Below are positions 47,128-58,177 of a DNA stretch of 64,000 bases, piece by piece. Every line of letters begins with the position of its first letter. Position 1 is the first letter of the stretch. The DNA lies in assembly GCA_958430865.1 (NCBI GenBank), contig CAUDNR010004145.1, positions 98,656 to 162,655 of the forward strand, given 5' to 3'. The translations under genes and the position numbers were made by a program. This DNA is from Entrophospora sp. SA101. Taxonomy: Eukaryota; Glomeromycota; Glomeromycetes; Entrophosporales; Entrophosporaceae. Under the pieces are notes generated by a model. That model was not told the origin of the DNA and ran no database searches. It saw nothing but the letters and a program-made list of their open reading frames with translations.

Positions 47128-47857
47128 ACTGCAAGAATTATTCCTGTAGTAAGAGAAAAATTCGCATATGCCTGTCTACAATGTTTATTTGATTTATGTT
47201 CTGAACAAAATGAAGAAGGTAAAGAATTGAAATAATTTTCATATGTATATAATTATTTCATTTAATAATTATTACAAATAAAATATAGACGAAGGTGATA
47301 TAGGACATCGTATTGCACAAGTTGTTGCACCAATACTTTTAGAACGATGTGCATCGGTAATAAGAAACTATACAGCTGATCAACCATTGCATGGAAAATA
47401 TCCGTTTCCAAGGTTAATAGTTGGGCATTTTCTTTTTATATCTAACTATATAAAATTTTTGTTTTCTTCGGTTTGGTTAATATTACATGATTATTTACAA
47501 ATTTTAGCCTTTCTTCCAGGGTACAAAATGATGAAATCTTATTAATCTTGCAACAATTGATTAAATTACGATTTCGTTCAAATGTATTAAACTTTGAAGA
47601 TGGAAAATCTACAAAAAGTAAAACAAATTTTTTTATATACCTATCATTTACACCATTTACATATATCAATAATAACAGTAATGATTATCAATAATTTAAT
47701 AGGTCTATTGAAAAAAGAAATTTTATCAGGATCAAATGCACATTTATTTTATTTATATCCGGTTATTTGTGAAGCTATTTCGATTCCTGATGAAAAGATA
47801 ACTGCTTTATTAAAAGAATGTTTAAAGAAAGTTGGTAATGAATTAGGAATATGTTAG
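47128..47857 (+). pseudogene. MON2: Diverged MON2 3' fragment in inverted orientation
   Basis: Plus-strand exons 47128-47218, 47289-47412, 47508-47617 and 47703-47857 correspond to the end of MON2 exon 13 and exons 14-16 (FAYACLQCLFDLCSEQ, HRIAQVVAPILLERCAS, RVQNDEILLILQQLIKLRF, HLFYLYPVICEAISIP, stop after GIC). Protein identity to the first copy is high, but introns and silent sites are diverged. It faces the minus-strand fragment that ends at 47127. The join has an ACAAC(T) stretch shared by both parent sequences. Confidence 0.9.
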
Positions 47858-48985
47858 ATTTATTATAATTAATTTAAAATTTTGGGTGGGTTTTTTATTG
47901 TGTATTTTTAATATTATTATTATTAATTAAAAAACGAATATTATAAAGTATCATGAAGAAATATCGTTTAATGGGAAAAACTATTTCAAAGAATAGAAAT
48001 TTTTTAATATTTGTATAGAAAAAAATAAATAAATGAATTATAGTTTCTAAATATTCAATCTTTAAGCATGTAAAGTCTCACAGAAATTAGAAATTTAGGC
48101 TCCTAGTGACGAAACTTAAAATTGCCTAAACTGTGGGCGAAACTCCTAAGCTATAGGTGAAAATTTTAAACTGTGATTAAATCGTTAAACGTACGAGCAG
48201 AGATTTTTATAAAACGGATTTATGGTCTCTTTTGCTTTAATAATATCCGTATTTTAATATTTTATATTCGCATTATCTTACATTTAATATTTTATTTATT
48301 TATTTTACAAAAATAATTAAGGATTATTGTAAAAATAATGTCACCAATTAATTAATCAATCGGGCAATTAAATATTTTATTAATAACTCAAAGTTTTGAG
48401 TAGAGACAGAAAAATTAATATAAAATGATTTCTTTAGAAATAATTCGTTTTGTAATAAGCATTTCGCCAATTTCGCCAGAAGATTTCATGGGCCTAAACC
48501 AAAATTTTCTAAATGCTAAATTATGGGTTATCCTGTAAAAAAACTGATCCATGATTTTAAAATTCTCCAGAAATGCATCATGGAAAAATCACGGAAAGAT
48601 TACAAAGGAAAAGACAACTGTTGCAAATTTATCTAAAATTCAAATAACAAATTAATTTTTTTATGGGATTAGTTGAGTCACGAATTGTATTTTGCGTCAT
48701 GCATACCAATTGCGACTTAAACCGATATAACTGTATTTCAGAAAATTTATCTAAATCTTAATCTATGTAAATCACAAAATTTTCGAAATTTTCGAGTCGG
48801 TCTCAGGTTTGCCTTTAAAACATTCGAATCGAACTCGAAACCGAACCGAAATCTCGGGTCGGCTTCGAGTTAACGCTCAACCCGCCCGAATCCGGTCAGT
48901 TCGGAGCTTTATTTGTCAGATAATTATAAGGAACCCATTGAAGATAATGGATATTCCAATACAAGAAGATGGAAGTCTTCAAAAA
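47858..48985. other. Intergenic, no gene recognised
   Basis: AT-rich. 48105-48180 contains GGCGAAACTCC-like phrases resembling those at 41095-41280. 48795-48905 is a GC-richer patch of CGAACTCG/ACCGAACC/CGGGTCGG degenerate repeats. Confidence 0.45.
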
Positions 48986-49090
48986 TTATAAAGGTTTATA
49001 TAAAAGAAAAGAATATTATGGGGAATGTCCAACCTGCAATAGATATGATACTCATTTTGCATGGTTGCAAATATATAATTGGATCTTGAG
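48986..49090 (+). pseudogene. Relic of kinase-leader domain
   Basis: The plus frame KEYYGECPTCNRYDTHFAWLQ matches the cysteine-rich leader of the fragment at 49299-49640 (KEKYGECPTCNKYNTDYSWCQ), in the opposite orientation. The second cysteine pair is lost and the frame ends soon after. Confidence 0.55.
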
Positions 49091-49298
49091 TTAATCTATA
49101 ATTTTTAATTATACATGCTTTGTATAATTTTCGAACTAAAAACAAATAAATTATTTTATTACAACAATAATAATAAAATTTAAAAAATCTGAAACTAATA
49201 TTAACAAAATAATTTACCTCATTAAGAAATTTATCAGAAGTATTCTATGAATTATGTAATGCACAATCCTATCTTCATTAATCCTTTTGCTATTGTTA

Positions 49299-49640
49299 TT
49301 ATTTACATTTTTCACCAAGTAGCTTTGTATATAGTTGAAAACCTATCTTTTCAATATTTGTTAAATCATTATAAGGAATCCATTGAAGGTAATAATTATT
49401 ACAATACTCGGTTGCCTTAAGTTGTGTACTTTTAATCAACTCATCTAATGTTTCATTGCCACTAGTCCATCCTTCAGTTAATAATTTTGGATCACATGAT
49501 TGACACCATGAATAATCAGTATTATATTTATTGCAGGTTGGACATTCCCCATATTTTTCCTTTCTTTCATCAGAATATTCAACATTTTTGTCAGTAGAAG
49601 TATTTTCATGATGTTTATTTTCATCCAAAATGTTTTCCAT
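49299..49640 (-). pseudogene. Truncated protein kinase: Cys-rich leader without kinase domain
   Basis: 113 aa. After a charged N-terminus it has GECPTCNKYN and WCQSCDPK (two Cys-X2-Cys pairs, zinc-ribbon-like). It then reads LTEGWTSGNETLDELIKSTQ and LQWIPYNDLTNIEKIG. In the expanded Rhizophagus kinase family this leader runs directly into the glycine-rich loop of a kinase. Here the sequence leaves the family right after IEKIG and stops 12 residues later, so no catalytic residues remain. Assignment rests on recollection of that family. A pogo/Tigger element begins 72 bp upstream of its start. Confidence 0.65.
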
Positions 49641-49711
49641 TGTGGTTTTTTTTTATATTTGTAAAAAAAAATTTTTTTTAATGATTTTTTTTTTTCAGCC
49701 ACAAATATGTA

Positions 49712-51612
49712 CACAGTGAATCTCGATTTAGCGAATATGTTTGTTCCAGAAAAATTATCCGCTAAATCGAGATATCCGCAAAAGATATAATTAAATCACG
49801 TGATATCCGTTATAAAAAATTTATATTATACCGATACATGGTAAAATTTAATATATATATAAAATATACATGATAAAAATATAAAAAACAAAAATATTTT
49901 ATTCTATCATATAATCTTCTATTCTTGTTTGTACCCTGTCTTGAAAACTTTTATAAGAAATTTCTCTTTTTAACTTATTGACATTTCTAATTACTTGAAA
50001 ATCAATTTCTAAATTTTTTTGTTGTATATACATATTTGAGCGCCACTTCCAAACCTTTTATGGCTTCTGTATCAGTAACTATTTGTTCAGGCTCATTTGT
50101 TTCATTGTCATCTTCATTGTCATCATTTCCTGATTGTTGTTTTACAATATTCACAATCTCTTCTACCATCATTTCTTCTTGAATAACAAGATTTTGATCA
50201 ATTGTAATAGATTCATTAGCCTCTAGAGGATTTGTAGGGTGAAGTATATTAATCAAATCATTTATTTCATTTATTTCTGATTGTTGGTTTGGATCTTCTT
50301 CAGCTATTAAATCAGTTGAACTTTGATTATTAATGATTTTAGTCTTTTTCCAGCTACTTTTAATCGTTTCAACTGTTATTTGATCCCAAGCATTAGATAC
50401 AAAGTTAATTGCATCAAAAATATTGATTTCAGGTACTCAATCATTATTATTATCTGCTTCTTGGTAAACCTTAATTCTGTTTTGACAATATTTTGACTGT
50501 AAAGAATTTGAAAATTAATTTACATTAAAATAAAATAACATTAAGAGGTTTGCTTAATTACCTTTAAACTATAGATTATCACTTGATCTAAAGGTTGTAA
50601 AATAGATGTGGTATTAGGAGGAAAAAAATGAACTTTTATATTTGATAAAGTAGGCACATTTTCGGCATTGTGAGAACTTGCATTATCTAAAAGTAAGATT
50701 ATTTTTTTATTCTCTCAAATCATCTTATTATTAAATCTTTCTAAATAATGTTTGAAAATGCTTCTTTGCATCCATGCCTTAGCATTCCAATAATACCATA
50801 CTGGAAGTGTATTTTTAGCAATGCCTTTCAAAGGTCTCGGATTTTGAATTTATAAATAAAAAGCACAGGAAGCTTTTCTCCAGTCAAACTGCAAGTAAGC
50901 ATAGCAGTTATACGATCTTTAGGGCGTTTTTTCCTAAAGTTGGTGCATGGGAAATTGTTCTATTCGGCTCTAGCCTCCAGTATAAGGCAGTTTCATCACA
51001 ATTCCATATGTCTTCTGGATTATACTCTCGTAGGACTTCTTGAAGTTGGTTTTGCATGTCAGCAATCTCATTGATAGGAGCACTCTGATTCACCTCTTTT
51101 TTTGTAACTATGCAAATTATTTCTGTTTTTAAAATTGCTTAACCACCCCAAAGATGCATTGAAATTATCAATTTCAAAAAGACGTGCAAATTCTTTTGCT
51201 TTTTGTTGGATAATAGGTCCACTTAATGTTAAATTTCTAGCCAAAAGTTGATCAATCCAGATTCTTGTTGCTTCTTCAATATCAGGGTAATCAGATTTTT
51301 TATTTCTATATAAATTATGACTTGAACTTTCATCATAATTTAACCATTGGGAAGATTGTCTCAATATATCAGAAACAGATTGTACAGATATTCCATATCC
51401 TTGGGCCAATTCAACACCTTTAATATTCGGGTTAGCTTTTTTTTTTCACACAGTTCTTTTTTTTGTACTTTAGTCAATATTTTTCTTTTCTATATGATTT
51501 TAAAAAAACATTTAATTAATTCAATTAATTTATTTTAACAAAATAATTAATCAATCTAATTACTTTAGGAAATTGATTTGGATTTTCTTCTCTGCTTGAT
51601 TGTGAAGACATT
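49712..51612 (-). mobile_element. Decayed pogo/Tigger-type transposon (DDE_1/CENP-B-like transposase)
   Basis: The left end begins CACAGTGAATCTCGATTTAG after a TA. No matching right repeat is seen beyond 51612, so the element is truncated there. The minus-strand transposase runs from an ATG at 51612 (MSSQSSREENPNQFPK), across a probable intron or insertion, to KRKILTKVQKKELC. Next come a CENP-B-type helix-turn-helix (ELAQGYGISVQSVSDILRQS) and a second DNA-binding part (GPIIQQKAKEFARLF, LGWLSNFKNRNN). The catalytic pieces are WNCDETALYW (first Asp), LLLDNASSHN (second Asp), HFFPPNTTSILQPLDQ, and FDAINFVSNAWDQ (third Asp region). Stops and frame shifts, including one at an A-run near 51440, make it inactive. 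Confidence 0.85.
49720..49783. repeat. Subterminal inverted repeat of the pogo/Tigger element
   Basis: ATCTCGATTTAGCG and CGCTAAATCGAGAT lie about 35 bp apart and can form a hairpin next to the element end. These may be the transposase binding sites. Confidence 0.7.
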
Positions 51613-52411
51613 TTTTCAATTTTATTAAAAATATCAAATATTTTTATTTTATTATTATTAGAAACGATGGGACTACATCTCTTTATATAAGTAATTTATT
51701 TTTTACTATTACAAATCATTTTTATTTCTGACGCTCATATTACATCAGAAAAAATTTTCTGATGACGTTTTATTACAATTCTACCAATCTGTTTGGTTGT
51801 AGTTGTAGTTGTGAAGACATTCATTGGAAAACTGACATCATATATATATTACATCAGAGGAAGTTTCCTAGTCATGTTTTATTAAATTTATTTATTTAAT
51901 CTTAGGCTGATTTGATTTGTTTGGTCATGATTACATTTCCAGTTTAATACTACAAATCATCAAAAAACTGATGTCATACATATTACATCAGAAAAAATTT
52001 CTTATATCATAAATTTTATCATCTTTTTATTTTTATTTTTACAATTACCATACATTGTTTGATTGTTTTATCATGTTTTGTTATGTTTAATAATATATTA
52101 TTTATCACGTTCATTATTTATCGCGTTATTTTTAAAAATTTATACTATTACTATATAGTTCAAACAAGGATCTAAATTTGGCACTAGTGTAATGTTAATT
52201 TTTGGTGTAATAAAACATTAATATTGTGGTGGTAAAGGGAGAAATAACAATGATTTTTCAATATGGTATTTGTGAATGAATAAATAAAAAGAATGGATAT
52301 TTACAAGATAAAGAATTTGAATTTGACTATTTAACATCAATGAGAGATAATAACAATCAGGATTGATTTTCCAGCCATATTTATTTATCAAATGATGTTT
52401 TCAAGTTGCAT
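51613..52411. repeat. Degenerate tandem repeats, period about 110-130 bp, then unique sequence
   Basis: TATTACATCAGA followed by AAAAATTT or GGAAGTTT occurs near 51748, 51857 and 51979. It is preceded each time by CTGAC/TGATGTCATA-like bases and in two cases by ACTACAAATCATC/TTACAAATCAT. These are three diverged units. 52040-52411 has no recognisable feature and abuts the large gap. Confidence 0.6.
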
Positions 52412-53071
52412 NNNNNNNNNNNNNNNNNNNNNNNNNNNNNNNNNNNNNNNNNNNNNNNNNNNNNNNNNNNNNNNNNNNNNNNNNNNNNNNNNNNNNNNNN
52501 NNNNNNNNNNNNNNNNNNNNNNNNNNNNNNNNNNNNNNNNNNNNNNNNNNNNNNNNNNNNNNNNNNNNNNNNNNNNNNNNNNNNNNNNNNNNNNNNNNNN
52601 NNNNNNNNNNNNNNNNNNNNNNNNNNNNNNNNNNNNNNNNNNNNNNNNNNNNNNNNNNNNNNNNNNNNNNNNNNNNNNNNNNNNNNNNNNNNNNNNNNNN
52701 NNNNNNNNNNNNNNNNNNNNNNNNNNNNNNNNNNNNNNNNNNNNNNNNNNNNNNNNNNNNNNNNNNNNNNNNNNNNNNNNNNNNNNNNNNNNNNNNNNNN
52801 NNNNNNNNNNNNNNNNNNNNNNNNNNNNNNNNNNNNNNNNNNNNNNNNNNNNNNNNNNNNNNNNNNNNNNNNNNNNNNNNNNNNNNNNNNNNNNNNNNNN
52901 NNNNNNNNNNNNNNNNNNNNNNNNNNNNNNNNNNNNNNNNNNNNNNNNNNNNNNNNNNNNNNNNNNNNNNNNNNNNNNNNNNNNNNNNNNNNNNNNNNNN
53001 NNNNNNNNNNNNNNNNNNNNNNNNNNNNNNNNNNNNNNNNNNNNNNNNNNNNNNNNNNNNNNNNNNNNNNN
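52412..53071. other. Assembly gap, 660 N
   Basis: A sized gap. By colinearity it should hold what lies next to 26410 in the first copy, including ECH1 exon 5, unless that exon was lost at the rearrangement. Confidence 0.99.
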
Positions 53072-53141
53072 ATAAAATAATTCAAAATTCATTATTATTA
53101 TATCAAAAATAAAAATAAAAATAAAAATAAAATAAAAATAC

Positions 53142-53840
53142 CTTGACATTGAAAAATGCATCTTGTGAACAATATCTAATATCACAAGCTGTGATCAAAG
53201 TAACACCTATTCCAATACATGCATTATGAATTGCTGCAATAACAGGCTTATAACAAGTTTCTATCGCAGTTATTGATTCTTGAAATAACTTTATATATAT
53301 AATTATTTGGTTTGATTAAAAAAATTTTAAATGATTAAAAAAAAATTATTATTAAGTTTTTAATTTTTATAGAAACAAATTACCAATAGTGTATTACGTG
53401 TTGTAATTGCTTTTCTAGCAGCATCTGGTTTATCTATCGTTAAAGTTGATCCCAAGCTGTTAACTAATCATATACATATAAATATGATTATTATAATAAG
53501 ATCTTAATTATTTAAAAAAGATAATAAATATATCTCCAATTATCCAGTTTTCTTTTACCATCAATTCCTGCAGTAAATAATTTTCCTGCTCATGATATAA
53601 CCACAGGTCTAACATCTGGATCCGTCTTTATAGTTGAAAAACATTTACCAATTTCAATCCAAGTACTAAAATTAATCATATAAAATTAATTATATTTCTT
53701 TCTTTTACAAAATAAATAAATAGATAAATTACAAACAGATTATTAATGGCATTAAGTTTAGAAGGTCGTGATAATTCCACATGAATAACATTCTCCAAAG
53801 GAAAATTTACTTTTAAAGTTTCAAATTTATATTGACTCAT
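53142..53840 (-). pseudogene. ECH1: ECH1 second copy, 5' part (exons 1-4), inverted and carrying a stop
   Basis: Reverse complement of ECH1 exons 1-4. Two changes in exon 2 stand out. Relative to the first copy, the Ala before VVIS becomes Pro, and the Gly after VVIS becomes TGA, a nonsense codon inside the conserved ISGAGK motif. Exon 5 is absent (gap), and exons 6-10 lie beyond the Ub-ART copy in the opposite orientation. No functional transcript can be made from this arrangement as assembled. Confidence 0.9.
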
Positions 53841-54112
53841 TTTTACCTTTCATTAAACAATAAATAAATAATGATAAAACCAACATCTGAAAATTTCCCA
53901 AATAGCAATTTTTTTGTTTCACAAAAATGACAGAAGTTTCAATTAATTAGTTTCAGATTTTTTTAAAAATCTACGGAATTCCCAAGGCATATTTGTTCAG
54001 TATTTATTTAGAACAAAATTTAACATTTTATTTAACAATTCAAAATGAATATATGCATCATATCATATATGTATACATATACATGTAAAGAATTTATTAT
54101 TTTAGTACTCAA

Positions 54113-55066
54113 TTAATTCTTTTTTTTGATACAAATCCCATATGGCCTGACATCTTCGCCACTCTTTGAAATCCAACAATCATTAGCACCGGTTGTACTT
54201 TTAATCTTTTCCAAGTTCTTTGGATTTACTCGATGCTGAATTATGATGATATATTTATTCCCCCCAAACTCAAATTCCGGTGCATACAATTCAGCTACAT
54301 TCACACTTGGTGTGGTATAAATACCGTAACAAAAATCAAAACGTTTATCTTTGCTCAATAAGGATCCAGCATCAGCAATTGATTGCGCATTATGCTTGGC
54401 CGTGCCATGATATGATACCGGCCAGGCATTCGCTCCAGTACCAAGCCATTGGTCATTACCATTATCATACTTCCCAGAAACCTTTAAAGCATGGCGTTGC
54501 CATCCACATGGACGTTGATAAGGAACACCACCACGTATATGTACAGTTGCTCCATCATTAACATTTGTAAAATCATAATTATAACTTGGTTCCAAAAAAT
54601 CAGAACTCAAGCAACTAATTACATTGCGATCTCCGTCACGAAGACGTAAAACAAGGTGCACCGTATCTTCATTTTTGATACCATAGTCAGAGAGCGTTTT
54701 AAATTCACCCAATTGCATACCATCGAAAATAAAACGTTGTTGGTCTTGTGGAATACCTTCTTTATCTTCAATTTTATTTTTCAATTCTAGAATGGTCGAA
54801 AGACTACTGATAGGTACTGGAATGTGTCTACCAGTAAGAGTTTTCACATTAATCGTCATGTCTTGATGTTTGGGTTCTAACTTCTGGTCTGAGTGAGTGC
54901 CCACATTACCACCGATAAGATTTACTTGATGAAATGAAGCCAAGTCAACCCGTTGATAAAGACCAGGATCACCTCGGGTTTGTTTTGTTTTAAATTCGCT
55001 TTCCGAAACAGCATTTTGGCTAGTCATTAAAGCATTAAGTGCAGCATTAAGAAGATTGTTTGACAT
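54113..55066 (-). CDS. Second copy of the ubiquitin-ART fusion gene, inverted
   Basis: 317 aa, intact. It differs from the first copy at residue 20 (Ala instead of Val); the ubiquitin-like domain and the His/Tyr/Glu positions of the ART-like domain are unchanged. The 5' flank matches the first copy for only about 45 bp (with a C/A change just before the ATG) and then switches to ECH1 intron sequence. This copy therefore lacks the first copy's upstream promoter DNA and may be silent or driven from new sequence. The downstream neighbour on the same strand is the 5' half of the broken ECH1. Confidence 0.8.
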   Translation of the reverse strand: MSNNLLNAALNALMTSQNAVSESEFKTKQTRGDPGLYQRVDLASFHQVNLIGGNVGTHSDQKLEPKHQDMTINVKTLTGRHIPVPISSLSTILELKNKIEDKEGIPQDQQRFIFDGMQLGEFKTLSDYGIKNEDTVHLVLRLRDGDRNVISCLSSDFLEPSYNYDFTNVNDGATVHIRGGVPYQRPCGWQRHALKVSGKYDNGNDQWLGTGANAWPVSYHGTAKHNAQSIADAGSLLSKDKRFDFCYGIYTTPSVNVAELYAPEFEFGGNKYIIIIQHRVNPKNLEKIKSTTGANDCWISKSGEDVRPYGICIKKKN

Positions 55067-55192
55067 TGGTGAAGAATTGGCAGCTATTATTTTTAAATTG
55101 TATAGATTATTATGAAAAGATAGAACACTTAAACATTGTTATATATTCAATTTTTTAACAATAATAATCAATAATCAACAATTAAAATGTAG

Positions 55193-55944
55193 GAACATTA
55201 CAACGTCTTCCAAAAGTTATTGCAAATGATAGTCTAGTCAGAGAATTATGTTATACTTGTCGCAAGTAAATTTTAAAGATTTTAGTTTCTGTTTTAAAAA
55301 AACTTTGTTAATTAATGATTAAAACCGAATTTGCTTTTTTTTTAAAAGTATGTTTGCAGATGAAGCACTTTCAGCTGGTTTAGTGAATAAAGTATTTCCA
55401 ACAAAAGAGGAAACATTGAGCAAGTGTTAATTATTTAATAACTACTAATATGCAATATTATTTTATTACTATACTATACTAACAAGTAAATTATTTTTTT
55501 GATCTTTATGTAATTAATTGATTGATTAATTAATAGAGGAAGCGATGAACGTTGCAAAAACCATTGCGTCAAAATCACCAGTTGCGGTAATGAGTACAAA
55601 GTAAGAAAATTGTATTTATTTTCCTCGTCATCAAAGTTATTATCATCTTTGCTCTTAATTAATTAAACTTTTATTACATTTTTAATAATAATACAAGACA
55701 TCTTTTAAACTATTCACGTGATCATTCTGTTGCTGAAGGTCTTGAATACACCTCGGTATGGAATGGTTCAATGCTTGATACTAAAGTGAGTTGATAATTA
55801 CTTGAAAAAAAAATTTTTCTAAATTATTTTTTAGTTACTACATTTTAATTTTTAATTTATTATCATGATTAGGATGTGACTGACTCTATTAATGGTTTTA
55901 TGACAAAAACCAAACCAATCTATTCAAAACTTTTAACTAATTGA
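55193..55944 (+). pseudogene. ECH1: ECH1 second copy, 3' part (exons 6-10), with lost SKL terminus
   Basis: Exons 6-10 are colinear with the first gene (offset 28589) and keep the GC donor after exon 7. The original stop codon TGA is TTA here, so translation would run on through Leu-Thr-Asn to a new stop at 55942-55944. The peroxisomal SKL tripeptide is no longer C-terminal. The fragment has no start exon upstream; the Ub-ART copy diverges from it. Confidence 0.92.
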
Positions 55945-56237
55945 TTCTTTTTTTAAAAAAATTTTGTATTTTAATTATTATTTTACATATATTATAATCA
56001 AAAATTTTTGTTGCAAATTTTTTTCTACCTCTTAAATTACAATTAATCTTAAAAAAAAAAATAAATCCTAAATTATAAATGAAAAAATCTTGATTCATTG
56101 TATATATTATATATTTGGTTATGAAAAAAAAAAAAATCCTGAAAGAAAATCAACAACAACTTACTCTTTTCACATACAATTCAAACATATACATACATAC
56201 ATATATTTTATTTTTTAAATATTTAAGATATGAATCA

Positions 56238-58177
56238 CTAAACATCAACATCACCGCCAACTTCACCACGATCATTAAGAATAATATCAACAACTTCACC
56301 ACGATTATTAATAATAATATTGTCATAATCATCACTCAATACAAGAGCCTCACTAAAATTATTATCAAGATTATCGTCATTGTTGATTTCAACATTAGTA
56401 ACTTCATTTTCATTTTCATTTTCATTTTCATTCTCATTCTCATTCTCGCCACTTTCAGAATTGTCGGAACCAACATTATCATCATTATCACCACTATTAT
56501 TATTATTTGCTTCTATATTTGTATCTCCATCGTCTTGATCATTTGTATTGTTGGTGCCATCTGGTACATCTGCTTCTCCTTGTTGTTGCTGCTGTTGACT
56601 TGAAACTATGGTTTTTAAACACGATCTTAAATCCTTGACTCCCTTACCACTAAAAACACAAAAAACTTGTCGTTGATGAAGTGTAAATTCTTTTGGTGGC
56701 TGTCTACAAAAAGTTTGCACATCCTGTCTTAGAAAAGCGGGTACGCCAGTTAAAGAAAGATGTGTTAGATGATGACAAGAATTAACTAATTCTGAAACTG
56801 CTGGAATTGTAAGCCGTGAACAGTATGACAAATGTACACGTTCTAAAGTGTGTGTGACTACTCTGTTTTCAATTAATGCATAAATGGCTCGATCAGTGAT
56901 CAATGCACATTTCACCAATCCAATACGACGAAGTTTTGGAAGGTGTGACAATTCAAAAACTGATTTATCCGATAAAAGAATACAACAAGCAAGATCAAGA
57001 TATCTTAACCTGGTACAATTACGTGCCAATTGAACTATTGATTCATTTGTGATATTTGAACAATGGCCTAAATGAAGATAGTGCAAATGTTTTCCCAATC
57101 TTGTGATGTGATTAACTCCCTCGTCTGTAATGCTTGTGCATTTGGCCAAAACCAGATTTCGCAATTTTGGCGAACTGTGAACTATTTTTTTTATTGCTTG
57201 ATCAGTGATCATTGCGCATGATGTAAGATCGAGGATACGTAATTGATCAAATGATACTGGCATTGATTTGATGAAAGGTCCTTCAGTCAAATATGCACAA
57301 TAAGCAAGTCGAAGTTCTCTTAGTTGATTACAATTTTCAAAAACTGGTTTGATTGCATCATCCGTTACATGGTGACAATTGGTAAGATCTAATTCTAACA
57401 AGTTGGAACAATTTTCAGCTAAATCAATAACAGATCTGTTGGTAATGTTCTCACAACCGCTTAATTTTATCTAATAAGAGAGTGTGAGACATTTTAGTAA
57501 AATTAATATCACCAATATTTTAATTAGTTAACTTCCAAAAATTTATCCAAACATTAAATATGATCGCTTACCCTCCTTAAGCCTTTACATCTTGACGCAA
57601 CAGCTGTAACTCCTTTATCAGTAATATTTTTGCACATGCTTACATTCAAACCTTGCAATCTTCTACATCTTTCGCCCACCAATTCAATCACAACATCGGT
57701 CAAACTTTCAATATCTGACATATCCAATGCTATCAAGCCTTCAGTTTTATCTATTAATTTTAATAAACTTTCATCGGTCAACTTTTTACACCCTCCAAGC
57801 GTCAACCTTTCTAATCTTTCACAAGAACTTAATCTAACAAGGATCTGATCGCTAAGATTTTCTCCCAAATAAGAAAAATTAAGACGACGAATAAGAAGTG
57901 GATAAGGAAAAGTTTGAGTTGTTCGCGATATTGCTACTAGCAGTCTAATGAGAGAAGCATTTCCAGTAAAGATTGGTTTATGCCATAAAAGTTCAACTCC
58001 ACACCTACACCACGATTTACAAACTAAAATACATGATTTTAAATCTGTTGTAGTTGTAACAAATTTGAATATATGAAACACTAATTCTGATGGTATGATG
58101 GCTGCTTTACTTGGTTGTTTTTTATAAAGTTGAATTTGTTGTGTATCTTGTGTTAAGTTTATTGTTTCAAATGTCAT
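56238..58177 (-). CDS. GRR1: GRR1-like F-box/LRR protein, second copy
   Basis: Exons 57572-58177 and 56238-57470, offset 28589 from 27649-29588. The translated exons appear identical over both the F-box and the LRRs, including the (EN)n tail, and the intron is retained. As assembled, the gene is complete with about 2.7 kb of the same 5' flank, so it could be expressed like the first copy. Its convergent neighbour is the broken ECH1 3' fragment. If the block is an assembly duplicate, this is simply the same locus. Confidence 0.88.

Noticed and set aside
47442..47669. Minus ORF in the inverted MON2 fragment
   Set aside because: Antisense over MON2-derived exon 15 and its introns; not supported.
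52381..53185. Long ORFs across the 660-N gap
   Set aside because: They consist of unknown residues only.
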